From contig CAMDGD010000004.1 of the NCBI GenBank assembly GCA_945897785.1, positions 1 through 64,000 of the forward strand: a stretch of 64,000 nucleotides of DNA, read 5' to 3'. The notes under the pieces were generated by a model. It saw only the letters and a list, made by a program, of their open reading frames with translations. It had not been told where the DNA came from and did not search any database. Shown here in pieces: positions 19,917 to 30,506 of the stretch. Numbering within the stretch: position 1 is the stretch's first letter; the number at the start of each line of letters is the position of its first letter. Source of the stretch: Paludibacter jiangxiensis (lineage in GTDB: Bacteria > Bacteroidota > Bacteroidia > Bacteroidales > Paludibacteraceae). Made by a program: the position numbers and the translations under genes.

Positions 19917-20546
19917 ATGGAAAAAGATAAAATTGAAATCGTCATTGCTAATGCCGAGCATTTTCCTTATATAAATACTGTCCTAGAAACCATAGAATTA
20001 GCGGCAAAGGCTCGTGGTACAGGAATAGCTCGTCGGTCGCCTGAGTACGTCAAACAAAAAATGGACGAGGGTAAAGCAATCATTGCTTTTGTAAATGGAG
20101 AGTTTGGAGGCTTTTGTTACATAGAAACTTGGAGCAATAAAAAATTTGTGGCAAACTCCGGTCTAATTGTCGTAGAGAAATTTCGTGGACACGGTTTAGC
20201 CAAAGCTATTAAGAAAAAAGCTTTCGAATTATCGCGCAAGCTTTTTCCAGAAGCCAAAATATTTGGTCTAACAACAGGCCTAGCCGTAATGAAGATTAAC
20301 TCTGAACTTGGCTATAAGCCGGTAACTTTTTCTGAATTAACAGATGACCAAGCGTTTTGGAAAGGATGCGAGGCCTGTGTAAATTTTGATATATTGCAAC
20401 GAAACAATTATAAAATGTGTTTATGTACCGGCATGTTGTACGACCCACAAGTAAAAGAGAAAAAAGAAGGCAAAAAAACTTGGAAAGAAATATTGAAAAA
20501 AATAATTAGCATTCCAGTTATCAAATTAAAAGACAAAGAAAAATAA
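19917..20546 (+). CDS. GNAT-family N-acyltransferase in the arginine operon (candidate first enzyme of arginine synthesis)
   Basis: GNAT fold with VVEKFRGHGLAKAIKKKAFELSR; Cys cluster GCEACVNFDILQRNNYKMCLC; sits between argR and argG. Confidence 0.8.
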   Translation: MEKDKIEIVIANAEHFPYINTVLETIELAAKARGTGIARRSPEYVKQKMDEGKAIIAFVNGEFGGFCYIETWSNKKFVANSGLIVVEKFRGHGLAKAIKKKAFELSRKLFPEAKIFGLTTGLAVMKINSELGYKPVTFSELTDDQAFWKGCEACVNFDILQRNNYKMCLCTGMLYDPQVKEKKEGKKTWKEILKKIISIPVIKLKDKEK

Positions 20547-20570
20547 AACAACATAAAAGAAGCAACAACA

Positions 20571-21770
20571 ATGAAAGAGAAAGTATTACTAGCATTTAGT
20601 GGCGGGTTAGACACTTCTTTTTGTGCTATGTATTTAGCCAAAGATAAAGGATATGAGGTTCATACCGCAATTGCAAATACCGGTGGATTTAGCAAAGAAG
20701 AATTAAAAAAAATTGAAGAGAAAGCATACTTGCTCGGTGCAAAATCACATGCAACTTTAGATGTAACGGAAGCATACTACGAAAAAAGTATAAAATACAT
20801 GGTTTTTGGCAATATTCTGCGCAACGGCACTTATCCTATCTCGGTAAGTTCAGAAAGAATGTTTCAGGCTATTGCTATTATTGAACATGCAAAAAAAATT
20901 AATGCCGATTATGTTGCTCATGGATCTACCGGGGCAGGAAACGATCAGGTTCGTTTTGACTTGACTTTCGAAATTTTGGCACCGCATATTAAAATCTTAA
21001 CCCCAACACGCGACATGGTTTTAACGCGTGAATATGAAATAAACTACTTAAAAGAAAATGGGGTAGAAGCTGATTATACAAAAATGGAATACTCTATCAA
21101 TAAAGGGTTGTGGGGAACTTCTATTGGCGGAAAGGAAACACTGAAATCAGAACAAACCTTGCCAGAGGAGGCTTATCCTAGCCAAGTTACTAAGCAAGAA
21201 GAAGAAACCTTAACCATCGGCTTTGAACAAGGAGAAATTTGTGCGGTAAACGGCAAAAAATACACCAATAAGATTGAAGCTATCCAAGCAGTAGAAGCTA
21301 TTGGCTCTCAATTTGCTATTGGTAGGGATATGCATGTTGGAGATACAATTATCGGCATCAAAGGGCGCGTTGGGTTCGAAGCTGCTGGTCCAATTTTAAT
21401 TATCAATGCACATAAAATGCTCGAAAAGCACACTTTAACCAAATGGCAACAATATTGGAAAGACCAATTGGGGACATGGTATGGTATGTTTTTACATGAA
21501 GCACAATACCTAGAACCGGTAATGCGGGATATGGAAGCCTTTTTGCAAAACTCGCAAGCCAATGTTAATGGTAAAGTAATTATTAAGCTTCGCCCTTACA
21601 GTTACACATTGGTTGGTGTTGAAAGCTCTTTCGATTTAATGAAAACAGATTTTGGCGAATACGGAGAAGTAAATAAAGCTTGGACGGCCGACGATGTAAA
21701 AGGATTTACAAAAATACTGGGCAATCAGATGAAGATCTTTTACAATACACAAAAAAGAAACAACAATTAA
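20571..21770 (+). CDS. argG: Argininosuccinate synthase
   Basis: LLAFSGGLDTSFCAMYLA, HGSTGAGNDQVRFD. Confidence 0.95.
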   Translation: MKEKVLLAFSGGLDTSFCAMYLAKDKGYEVHTAIANTGGFSKEELKKIEEKAYLLGAKSHATLDVTEAYYEKSIKYMVFGNILRNGTYPISVSSERMFQAIAIIEHAKKINADYVAHGSTGAGNDQVRFDLTFEILAPHIKILTPTRDMVLTREYEINYLKENGVEADYTKMEYSINKGLWGTSIGGKETLKSEQTLPEEAYPSQVTKQEEETLTIGFEQGEICAVNGKKYTNKIEAIQAVEAIGSQFAIGRDMHVGDTIIGIKGRVGFEAAGPILIINAHKMLEKHTLTKWQQYWKDQLGTWYGMFLHEAQYLEPVMRDMEAFLQNSQANVNGKVIIKLRPYSYTLVGVESSFDLMKTDFGEYGEVNKAWTADDVKGFTKILGNQMKIFYNTQKRNNN

Positions 21771-22089
21771 AAGCAAAGAGCCCTGTGCAATACCGAGCTC
21801 TACTGCAAGAAATATAATTATTAACCTGTCCAACTTTTTGGGCTCAATTCAAAAACGAACCTTTTTTTTATAAAACAAAAAAAACACGCTTACGTAATTT
21901 ATTTAGATAAAAAAGTACAAACCTATGCATTAAAATGCAATAAGGCAATTGACTACAGTCAACAATTGAAATGTAAGCCACATTATTGTATAAATTAATA
22001 AAAATAAAGGTAAAAAAGAAAGAAATTGCAAAAGCGCTTGTATATCAATAATTTGTTTTTATCTTTACGGAAATTTTTAAACTATAATA

Positions 22090-22281
22090 ATGAACAAAGG
22101 AATTGTAAAATTCTTTAATAACTCAAAAGGTTTTGGGTTTATTAAAGATCAAGACTCAGAAAAAGAGTATTTCGTACATGTAAATGGTCTTGTAGATCAA
22201 ATCAAAGAAGACGACGAAGTAACATTTGAACTTGAAGAAGGAAGAAAAGGATTAAACGCTGTAAATGTAAAAAGAGCGTAA
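22090..22281 (+). CDS. Cold-shock domain protein
   Basis: MNKGIVKFFNNSKGFGFIKDQDSEKEYFVHV: RNP1 (KGFGFI) and RNP2 (FVHV) motifs. Confidence 0.93.
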   Translation: MNKGIVKFFNNSKGFGFIKDQDSEKEYFVHVNGLVDQIKEDDEVTFELEEGRKGLNAVNVKRA

Positions 22282-22303
22282 TCTCAAGTAACCGATAAAA
22301 TTT

Positions 22304-22332
22304 ATGCCTTGCCTTACGGTGAGGCATTTTTT
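22304..22332 (+). terminator. Intrinsic terminator after the cold-shock gene
   Basis: ATGCCTtgccttacggtgAGGCAT followed by TTTTT. Confidence 0.7.
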
Positions 22333-22345
22333 ATGCTTCACTTTG

Positions 22346-22780
22346 CTATCTCTTTTTCCGAAAAAAGCTAGTCATAAGTTCAGCACAAGCAGTTTCTAGA
22401 ACCCCGGAAATCACTTTTGTTTTTGGATGCAATGCTTTAGGTGCAACTTGTCGGAAGCCTCTTTTTTCGTCTGTTGCACCATACACCACCTTTGCTATTT
22501 GCGACCAGCCCAATGCTCCTGCACACATTGCGCACGGTTCAACAGTAACATACAGCACACAGTCTGTTAGGTATTTTCCTCCAATCGCATTGGCAGCAAT
22601 GGTTATTGCTTGCATTTCGGCATGAGCAGTAACATCCGTTAATTTTTCGGTTAAGTTATGTGCTCTTGCTATAATCCTATCCTGACAAACTATTACAGCA
22701 CCAACAGGCACTTCGTCCATATCGAAAGCTTTTTGGGCTTCCAACAAGGCTTGTTTCATATAGTAGGCATCATCAAACAT
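22346..22780 (-). CDS. tadA: Nucleoside/tRNA adenosine deaminase
   Basis: HAEMQAI and EPCAMCAGALGWSQI cytidine-deaminase-fold motifs. Confidence 0.88.
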   Translation of the reverse strand: MFDDAYYMKQALLEAQKAFDMDEVPVGAVIVCQDRIIARAHNLTEKLTDVTAHAEMQAITIAANAIGGKYLTDCVLYVTVEPCAMCAGALGWSQIAKVVYGATDEKRGFRQVAPKALHPKTKVISGVLETACAELMTSFFRKKR

Positions 22781-23387
22781 TTATAAAAAGTTGGCCAAAC
22801 AAATACACAACAGTAAAGCCAATGCAAAAACCAACCAATGTTTGCATTGGGGTATGCATTTTTAAAATAATACGAGCAGAAGCCAGCAATCCGGCTAAGA
22901 CAAAAGCAACAGAAAGAAGTAAAAGTGGAGTAATATACAAATGATACGAAACAACAATTATCGCTGCACATAAACCTCCAATAGCAGAAAGATGGGCGCT
23001 CACCTTCCACTTTAAGTTTATCAACATAATAAGGATAGTGGAGAAAACAACCCCTGTCATCATGCTAACAACATAAAAAGGCATACCTATTCGGTACAAA
23101 AAGATGATTGCGGCAGCATACGAGAATATAGTAAATACATATGGTATTGTTCGTTCTTTACGGTTAGCAAGTTGAATAGAAGAGACCAACCCCATCTTTT
23201 TTAAGAAAAGAATAACAACCAAAGGCACTACTGCCGTTAATAAAAAAACAGAAAGCACCGTTGGAAGTTTATATTCCATAAAATCGGCATACACAAAACT
23301 GCCTACCTGAAACAACAGAATCATTCCGTAAGTAGGGAATAGTAGGGGTTGGAAAATATTAGACAGTATTTGTGCGAATCGTTGCAT
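22773..23387 (-). CDS. PAP2-like integral membrane protein
   Basis: Multi-TM ORF; SAHLSAIGGLCA and late MHTPMQTLVGFCIGF resemble PAP2 segments. Likely start MQRFAQILSN at 23387. Confidence 0.55.
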   Translation of the reverse strand: MQRFAQILSNIFQPLLFPTYGMILLFQVGSFVYADFMEYKLPTVLSVFLLTAVVPLVVILFLKKMGLVSSIQLANRKERTIPYVFTIFSYAAAIIFLYRIGMPFYVVSMMTGVVFSTILIMLINLKWKVSAHLSAIGGLCAAIIVVSYHLYITPLLLLSVAFVLAGLLASARIILKMHTPMQTLVGFCIGFTVVYLFGQLFINV

Positions 23388-23412
23388 AATCAAAGTTAAA
23401 TTAAATCCGGAA

Positions 23413-24861
23413 TTAAAACGCTTTACGGAGTCTGGCCACCGGAATATCCAGTTGCTCCCGGTATTTAGCAACGGTTCGGCGAGCAATAATATACCCTTTG
23501 TCTTTTAAAAGCTTGGCTAATTGCTCATCGGTTATCGGTTTTCGTTTGTCTTCTTCGGCAATACATTTTTGAAGAATACTTTTAATTTCGCGCGAAGAAA
23601 CTTCCTCGCCTGTATCTGTTTGCATTGATTCCGAAAAGAAATACTTTACCGGATATACGCCAAATTCTGTTTGAACATACTTACTATTACTTACCCTCGA
23701 AATGGTAGAGATATCTAACCCTGTTATTTCGGCAATATCTTTTAAAATCATTGGCTTAAGCAAGGTCTCGTCTCCTTCGAGGAAAAACTCTTTTTGAAAA
23801 GTAACAATAGCATTCATGGTAACCAATAAAGTGTTTTGTCTTTGTTTGATAGCATCGATAAACCATTTTGCGGCATCGAGTTTTTGTTTTACAAACATCA
23901 CGGCATCTTTCATTTCTTTATTTCGGTTTTCCTTATTGCTCGAGTAATCTTTAAACATCTCCTGATAGGTACTGCTAACACGCAACTCAGGAATATTTTT
24001 ATTGTTTAACGAAATAAACGGATGACCATTATCTACCTCCAAAATAAAATCGGGAACCACATGTTGCATGTTTCTTTCCAACAAGCTCCCCCATGCATTG
24101 CCTGGTTTCGGATTTAGCTTTGTTATTTCAGAAACAGCCTCTTTAAATAAGGTCTCAGAGATGATTAATCGTTTTATGATTCGTTCGTAGTGCTTTTTTG
24201 TAAATTCCTCGAAAAAATCGCGAATAATTTTTGAAGCAATACGCACTGTCTCCGTTTCATTTTTCCGACTAATTTGAAGCAACAAACACTCCTGAAGGTT
24301 ACGAGCACAAACTCCGGCGGGTTCAAAATCTTGAATAACAAACACTAATTCATTCATCTCATTGTCAGAAACCTCCATGCCCGTTTGAAAAACAATATCA
24401 TCCACCATAGAAGACACTTCGCGTCTTAAATAGCCTTCTTCATCAATATTACCTATAATATATTCGGCTAAAGACTTTTGTCTTTCCGAAAGCGTACGAA
24501 GGCCTAGTTGGTTGATTAAATGTTCATGAAAAGTAAGTCCTATAGAAAAAGGAATATCTTCTTTTCTATCATCTTTTGAGTTATTATTTACATGTAGTTT
24601 ATAGTCGGGTATATCATCATCATGCATGTATTCTTCTAAATCTATATCATCATTATTGCCCCCTTCATCCATTTCAGTCTCGGTTTCAATATCTTCGGTT
24701 GTTAAATCATCCGGTCCCTCATCTAAAGCTGGGTTTTCTTCCATTTCCTGACGAATCCGCTCCTCCAGTTCTAATGTAGGAACTTCTAAAAGCTTTATCA
24801 CCTGAATCTGTTGTGGAGACAGCTTTTGTTGTAGTCGTTGTTGTAATCGTTGGTTAAGCAT
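23413..24861 (-). CDS. rpoN: RNA polymerase sigma-54 factor
   Basis: N-terminal LQQRLQQKLSPQQIQVIKLLEVPTLELEERI; C-terminal RpoN box ARRTVAKYREQL. Confidence 0.95.
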   Translation of the reverse strand: MLNQRLQQRLQQKLSPQQIQVIKLLEVPTLELEERIRQEMEENPALDEGPDDLTTEDIETETEMDEGGNNDDIDLEEYMHDDDIPDYKLHVNNNSKDDRKEDIPFSIGLTFHEHLINQLGLRTLSERQKSLAEYIIGNIDEEGYLRREVSSMVDDIVFQTGMEVSDNEMNELVFVIQDFEPAGVCARNLQECLLLQISRKNETETVRIASKIIRDFFEEFTKKHYERIIKRLIISETLFKEAVSEITKLNPKPGNAWGSLLERNMQHVVPDFILEVDNGHPFISLNNKNIPELRVSSTYQEMFKDYSSNKENRNKEMKDAVMFVKQKLDAAKWFIDAIKQRQNTLLVTMNAIVTFQKEFFLEGDETLLKPMILKDIAEITGLDISTISRVSNSKYVQTEFGVYPVKYFFSESMQTDTGEEVSSREIKSILQKCIAEEDKRKPITDEQLAKLLKDKGYIIARRTVAKYREQLDIPVARLRKAF

Positions 24862-24973
24862 AAATTGATGTACCAAAAGAATTTTAAAACCCAATAGACA
24901 GCTATTACTACTATTTTCGTGTTTAAAGATAACTTTTTCTGATTAAATTTGCCCTAAATAGGGTAAATTTAAT

Positions 24974-26641
24974 CTAATAATGAAAACTGCTTCCACCCAA
25001 AAACTCTCTTAAAAGTGAGGTTGGGGGTACCTCATTGTCGTAAATGGGTAAAAAATATTTTAAAAACTTAAGCAAACGATGTGCCTCTGAGTACTCTTCG
25101 CTGTTGCGAGGAACCTCCGATAAAATTGGTTCTGCATAATGCTTTAAAACGGCAAACTCAAAAATCAAAGCCGAATTAAACATTACATCTGCATTCTCCT
25201 GAAAAGGGAAAATCCATTTATCTTCCCCTTTTCGCACACTTGCCCAACGCGCTATAGTTTGTTGAGCGCTATAGCCTCTATACTTGTAATCGCGAATAAT
25301 ACGGCGAAGCAACCTATTGTCGGTAGTTGGAATCCAGTTGTGGTCATCTAAGGAAATACTGGTTAAGGCAGATACATATATTTTAAACTTAGTTTGCTCG
25401 GAAATTCCAGGCATAAGATTGGGATTTAACGCATGTATTCCCTCCAGAATCAAAACAGTGCCTGGGTTTAATTTTAGGGTATGACCTTTAAACTGTCTTT
25501 TCCCTAATTCAAAATTAAAAGTAGGTATTTTTACTTCTTCGCCATTAAGCAATTGTTGCAACTGAAGATTAAAAAAATCAAGATCCAATGCGTTAAGAGA
25601 TTCAAAATCGAGCTCGCCGTTTTCATCAATAGGTGTTTTATCTCTGTTAACAAAATAATTATCGAGCGATAAAATTACCGGCTTTACTCCGCCTACCTGC
25701 AATTGCACAGCCAACCGTTTTCCAAAAGTTGTTTTTCCTGACGAAGAAGGGCCGGATATCATTACAAAACGAGTTTCGTGCATCGAATGAATTATTCGGT
25801 CAGCAATACCCGCAATTTTTTTTTCGTGCAATGCTTCGGCAATTTGTATCAACTCGTATGCTTTTTTATCTTTACAAGCCCTGTTAAACTCACCCACATT
25901 GCTTATACCCATAATGCTATTCCAACGAATAAACTCGTTAAAAATCTCGTACATCTTTGGTTGCGGAACAATATCTTCTAATACAGTTAGCTTTGTTCTA
26001 GACGGAATTCGAAGCAAAACCCCATCATAATAAGGTATCAAATCGAATAAATATAAATTTCCTGTGCTTGGCAAAAGTGCACCATTATAATAATCTACAT
26101 ATCCATCTAGCTCATAGTAGTCAACATACGATCGATTAAGTGTTTCTAATAAAAGCACCTTATCCATCTGTTTGCGCTTGCGAAATAGTTGAACAACTTC
26201 ATCGCCTTGTTTTTCGTGTTTTGCAATAGGCAAATTAAGGTTGATTATTTCTTGCATTTTTTGCTTAATGGAATAAATAAAGGCATCATTTAGTGGAATA
26301 TCTAAGTGATTTATTTTACAAAAATACCCTTTCGAGAGCGGATGTTCCAGGTGCATGCGAGCGTTGGGCTGTAGTATATGAATAGCTTTTGCCAACACCA
26401 AAGCCAAAGAGCGCACATACACACGCATACCGGATGATGTTTTAATGTCAATAAACTCAATATCTTTCGGCTTATAAACGGCAAAATTCAGGTCTTCCGA
26501 TTTGTTGTTTACCCGAGCAGCAACAATATGATTTGTAGAGTTTGGCTCCAAATCGTTAAGAATCTCAAGCATGGTTGTGCCAATTGGATACTCCTTGTAT
26601 AATTGTCTTTTTTTACAATAAATAGTTACCATTTTTTCCAC
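24974..26641 (-). CDS. Nucleoside (uridine) kinase-like protein with N-terminal TGS/ThrRS-like region
   Basis: Walker A ISGPSSSGKTTFGKRLA; N-terminal TGS-like (GTTMLEILNDL) and HLEHPLSKGYFC. Confidence 0.85.
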   Translation of the reverse strand: MEKMVTIYCKKRQLYKEYPIGTTMLEILNDLEPNSTNHIVAARVNNKSEDLNFAVYKPKDIEFIDIKTSSGMRVYVRSLALVLAKAIHILQPNARMHLEHPLSKGYFCKINHLDIPLNDAFIYSIKQKMQEIINLNLPIAKHEKQGDEVVQLFRKRKQMDKVLLLETLNRSYVDYYELDGYVDYYNGALLPSTGNLYLFDLIPYYDGVLLRIPSRTKLTVLEDIVPQPKMYEIFNEFIRWNSIMGISNVGEFNRACKDKKAYELIQIAEALHEKKIAGIADRIIHSMHETRFVMISGPSSSGKTTFGKRLAVQLQVGGVKPVILSLDNYFVNRDKTPIDENGELDFESLNALDLDFFNLQLQQLLNGEEVKIPTFNFELGKRQFKGHTLKLNPGTVLILEGIHALNPNLMPGISEQTKFKIYVSALTSISLDDHNWIPTTDNRLLRRIIRDYKYRGYSAQQTIARWASVRKGEDKWIFPFQENADVMFNSALIFEFAVLKHYAEPILSEVPRNSEEYSEAHRLLKFLKYFLPIYDNEVPPTSLLREFLGGSSFHY

Positions 26642-26845
26642 AAGTAGAAATAGTTTTTAAAGGTTAAGTCTTTGATAAATAGTTTCAGAAATACCGATTA
26701 TATTCAATCGGGGTTTAAAAATACATCAAATTTTGCTATGTTTTGTGCCTTTCCCAAATAAAATAACTATAAATTTGTGTCGAGAATAGAAATAGTGTTT
26801 TTGGCTATATTTCTTGTTAAATTAATTTAGATAACACCCTACAAT

Positions 26846-27967
26846 ATGAATCTTTTTGATGTTTACCCACTTTTTGATATTAATATAACAAAAGGGAAAA
26901 CTTGTCGTACTTATGACGATCAAGGCACCGAATATCTTGACTTATACGGCGGACATGCCGTTATTTCAGTGGGGCATACCCATCCGTATTATGTACAAAA
27001 ACTAACGGAACAACTCAATGCCATTTCTTTTTATTCGAATTCTGTGGTAAATAAACTGCAAGTTGAGTTGGCCGAAAAATTAGGAAAACTCTCCGGATAC
27101 GAAGATTATGCGTTGTTTTTGACCAACTCAGGTGCAGAGTCGAATGAAAATGCACTTAAACTTGCCTCTTTCCATACGGGACGAAAAAAAGTACTTGCCT
27201 TTAAACGGTCTTTTCACGGACGAACATCGGCTGCTGTTCGCGTTACCGACAACCCAAAAATTGTTGCACCCATCAACGAAGATATAGAAGTGGTTTTTGT
27301 TGAATTAAACGATATTGAAACCGTTAAAAAAGAGTTAGAAAGCAAAAGTTTTTGTGCAGTTATTATCGAGGGAATCCAAGGCATTGGTGGTATTCGGGTT
27401 CCTGACACAGACTTCTTATCGGCATTGCAAAAAAGCTGCAAAGAAACAGCTACAATGCTTATTTTGGATGAAATACAATCGGGTTACGGACGTAGCGGAA
27501 AATTCTTTGCACATCAATTTGCCGATATTCGTCCTGATTTAATTACAACTGCCAAAGGTATGGGTAATGGATTTCCTATTGGAGGACTGCTTATTAGTCC
27601 GCTATTCAAAGCCTCATACGGCATGCTGGGAACTACTTTTGGCGGAAATCATTTGGCTTGTGCAGCAGGTATTGCTGTGCTAGACATAATGAAAGCCGAG
27701 AAATTAATAACTAATGCAACAAAAATTGGCAATTACCTACTTGAAAAATTAAAGGCTATTCCTCAAATAAAAGAAATACGGGGTATGGGATTGATGATAG
27801 GTATCGAGTTCGATTACCCGGTAAAAGAGATTCGCAACAAATTGCTGTTTGAGCATAAAATATTTACCGGTGTAAGTGGAATAACTGTTATTCGTTTACT
27901 TCCGCCCTTATGTCTAAGTAAGGCGGATGCAGATATCTTTTTAGAAAAACTAAAGTTGTGTTTGTAG
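26846..27967 (+). CDS. argD: Acetylornithine-type aminotransferase (class III PLP)
   Basis: YLDLYGGHAVISVGHTHP, LFLTNSGAESNENALKLA, FHGRTSAAV, ILDEIQSGYGRSGK, TTAKGMGNGFPIG. Confidence 0.88.
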   Translation: MNLFDVYPLFDINITKGKTCRTYDDQGTEYLDLYGGHAVISVGHTHPYYVQKLTEQLNAISFYSNSVVNKLQVELAEKLGKLSGYEDYALFLTNSGAESNENALKLASFHTGRKKVLAFKRSFHGRTSAAVRVTDNPKIVAPINEDIEVVFVELNDIETVKKELESKSFCAVIIEGIQGIGGIRVPDTDFLSALQKSCKETATMLILDEIQSGYGRSGKFFAHQFADIRPDLITTAKGMGNGFPIGGLLISPLFKASYGMLGTTFGGNHLACAAGIAVLDIMKAEKLITNATKIGNYLLEKLKAIPQIKEIRGMGLMIGIEFDYPVKEIRNKLLFEHKIFTGVSGITVIRLLPPLCLSKADADIFLEKLKLCL

Positions 27968-27977
27968 CATGGTGTAA

Positions 27978-29000
27978 TCACCTTTTCCTTTTTAGAAGAG
28001 CACATAAATCTGCTACACAATTTTCTATAGCTGTGAATGTAAACCCTATGGCCTTTTCAATTTTTTGTGAAGAATAAAACGAACGACTAAGCACTACGCG
28101 AACTGTTGCTCTGTCTATAAAGGCCTTGGTATTAAACACAGCTGCGAAAAATTCCATTACCAAAGCAATAGGATACAATAAAAAGATGGTTCCGTTAATA
28201 AAAGGAGGCATTTTTTTTAGATACTTAGCAATTAAAAACAACAAGTCTTTATTGGAAAGATTTTCGCCAACCAACACAAACCGTTCGTTTACAATTTCAC
28301 TTTCCATTAAATTTATCATAGCGCGGCACACATCCTTTACACAAACAAACCCACTACCTCCTTTAGTATAAATAGGCAAGCCTTTCATTACCGATGAAAA
28401 TAGTTGCATACTGTTGTTAGTTTCGTCAGCCATTCCTAAAATAACACCGGGATTAACAATTATAGTTGGCAAGCCTTTTTTAATTGCCTGCCATACAACC
28501 TCTTCGGATAAATACTTGCTTTGGGCATACACCGATCGCTCCCTTTCTTTATCCCAAGGTGATTTTTCCGTAATAAGCTGCTGGCCGGTTTCTTTACCCA
28601 AGGCAGCAATCGAACTTACAAAACAAAATTTCTTTACGCTATGTTTTAGTGCCGCATAAACTATATTTTGAGTCCCCCTAATGTTTATATCAAGTACCCT
28701 GCGGGGTTTTTTCGAAAAAGAAACAATGGCTGCACAATGATATACCTGCTCAATACCAAGCATGGCTTTTTCTATAGAGTCGTAATCGAGCACATCGCCG
28801 GATACCCACTGTAATTGGTCTGAATAGTTTGCTAAAGAATCATTGTATGCACTAAAAATTCGCTCTGTTTGGGTTAAATTGCTTCGTTCTCGTTTAGTAG
28901 CACGAACGGTTAGTCCTTTTTGTAGCAGATGCCATAACAAATGAGCACCCAACATTCCGGTAGCTCCCGTAAGCAATATTTTTGGTGTAGATACGTTCAT
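27978..29000 (-). CDS. NAD-dependent epimerase/dehydratase (extended SDR)
   Basis: ILLTGATGMLGAHLLWHLL and YAQSKYLSE. Likely start MNVSTPK at 29000, not the listed 29084. Confidence 0.88.
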   Translation of the reverse strand: MNVSTPKILLTGATGMLGAHLLWHLLQKGLTVRATKRERSNLTQTERIFSAYNDSLANYSDQLQWVSGDVLDYDSIEKAMLGIEQVYHCAAIVSFSKKPRRVLDINIRGTQNIVYAALKHSVKKFCFVSSIAALGKETGQQLITEKSPWDKERERSVYAQSKYLSEEVVWQAIKKGLPTIIVNPGVILGMADETNNSMQLFSSVMKGLPIYTKGGSGFVCVKDVCRAMINLMESEIVNERFVLVGENLSNKDLLFLIAKYLKKMPPFINGTIFLLYPIALVMEFFAAVFNTKAFIDRATVRVVLSRSFYSSQKIEKAIGFTFTAIENCVADLCALLKRKR

Positions 29001-29090
29001 CAAAAGCGAATTATAAAAATGAAGTTCAAAAATACGGAAAGAAATCAGTATTTTTGCATGATTTCTAAAAATTAAGGCTTTCATTTTTCC

Positions 29091-29687
29091 ATGAAAAACA
29101 CAAGCAATAGGTTAAATATTGCCGTTTATTGCGCTTCAAGCTCGAAGGTTGATTCTGCTTATATAGATGCGGCTCAAAGCCTAGGAGATATTTTTGCAGA
29201 AGAAAAGGTCCACGCTATTTTTGGTGCCGGACACAGTGGTTTGATGGGCGCTTTTGCCGATGCTGTAATTGCAAAAGAAGGTACAATAACTGGTGTTATT
29301 CCTGCATTTATGATTGAAAACAACTGGCATCACAGCCAATTGGAACAACTCATTATAACCGACACTATGCACGAAAGAAAAGCACGGATGGCCCAATTAG
29401 CCGATGCCGCAGTGGCCTTACCCGGAGGATGTGGCACCTTAGAAGAACTACTGGAAGTAATAACATGGAAGCAGTTGAATTTATTCTGTAAACCCATAAT
29501 TATTGTAAATATCAAAGACTACTTCGCTCCGCTTTTAGCCATGTTAGAAAAGGCTGTTTCAGAACAATTTATGCATCCGGAACACAGAAAGCTTTGGGAA
29601 GTTGTAAGCAGTCCGGATGCCGTACTATCTGCCATTAGAAATACACTAAATAAGAAAGAAACCGATAGTAACTTTGCCGTAGTATAA
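29091..29687 (+). CDS. LOG-family protein (cytokinin riboside phosphoribohydrolase-like, TIGR00730)
   Basis: GAGHSGLMGAFADAV and ALPGGCGTLEELLEVITWKQLN. Confidence 0.92.
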   Translation: MKNTSNRLNIAVYCASSSKVDSAYIDAAQSLGDIFAEEKVHAIFGAGHSGLMGAFADAVIAKEGTITGVIPAFMIENNWHHSQLEQLIITDTMHERKARMAQLADAAVALPGGCGTLEELLEVITWKQLNLFCKPIIIVNIKDYFAPLLAMLEKAVSEQFMHPEHRKLWEVVSSPDAVLSAIRNTLNKKETDSNFAVV

Positions 29688-29690
29688 AAT

Positions 29691-30497
29691 ATGCTTTTAC
29701 AAAACACCCTACCGTTTTGGGATGAGCGCATCGACATGATAGCCGACTCCTTAGCCGAATTACATCGTATGGATTCAATTAGAGAAGTTGCGGTTGATTC
29801 TATAGCGCTTTTGGCAAAAACCCCTACAGGATTTGTTGGCATACCCCTTCCGGATGCACTACATAGTAATCCTATTGTTGCTCTCTCGTTATTGGTGCTA
29901 TTTTTTCTATTCTCGTATGCGCTTACAAACGGAAAAAAAATGATACTGGAAACAACCAAAGACTTTTTCTATTTAAAGGAACGGTCAAGTATTTTTATTG
30001 AATCAACAGCCAAAGCCATTCCCTTACGAATAAGCTTCTTGCTCATTTCTATTGGCACAATTAGCCATTTTTTATTTTCTTTATATTTTCATGCAGATAC
30101 CACCACTCCTTTTGAAGAAAAAATGCAGTACTTAGGATTATTTTTGCTTATTACAGGGGGATTTTTTTTATTTAAGCTTATCAGCTTTCATTTTTTAAGC
30201 TTTGTATTTCTCGACAATAGCACCAGCCAAATTTTTACAAAAGGATACTTCACCATTCTTTTTGGCTTAGGGATAGCTCTTTTTCCGGTTATAGTAGGAC
30301 TAATATATACTCCTGATTCTTTCTTCTTTTTCTTTCTTTATGCAGGTGTCTTTTTATTTTTAGCAGCATTTTTACTCATCTTATATAAAATATTTCAAAT
30401 CTTTCTGCTTAATCTTTATTCATTGTTTTATATAATATTGTATCTTTGTGCGCTAGAAATTTTGCCTGTTTTACTCGTACTTAAAGTGTTAGGGTAA
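29691..30497 (+). CDS. DUF4271-type multi-pass membrane protein
   Basis: About seven TM segments, ending CALEILPVLLVLKVLG; adjacent to hemD as often seen in Bacteroidota. Confidence 0.65.
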   Translation: MLLQNTLPFWDERIDMIADSLAELHRMDSIREVAVDSIALLAKTPTGFVGIPLPDALHSNPIVALSLLVLFFLFSYALTNGKKMILETTKDFFYLKERSSIFIESTAKAIPLRISFLLISIGTISHFLFSLYFHADTTTPFEEKMQYLGLFLLITGGFFLFKLISFHFLSFVFLDNSTSQIFTKGYFTILFGLGIALFPVIVGLIYTPDSFFFFFLYAGVFLFLAAFLLILYKIFQIFLLNLYSLFYIILYLCALEILPVLLVLKVLG

Positions 30498-30506
30498 AAT
30501 GGTTTT

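Noticed and set aside
29519-29959. 146-aa minus-strand ORF across the LOG/DUF4271 junction
   Set aside because: Overlaps two well-supported plus-strand genes; no domain.
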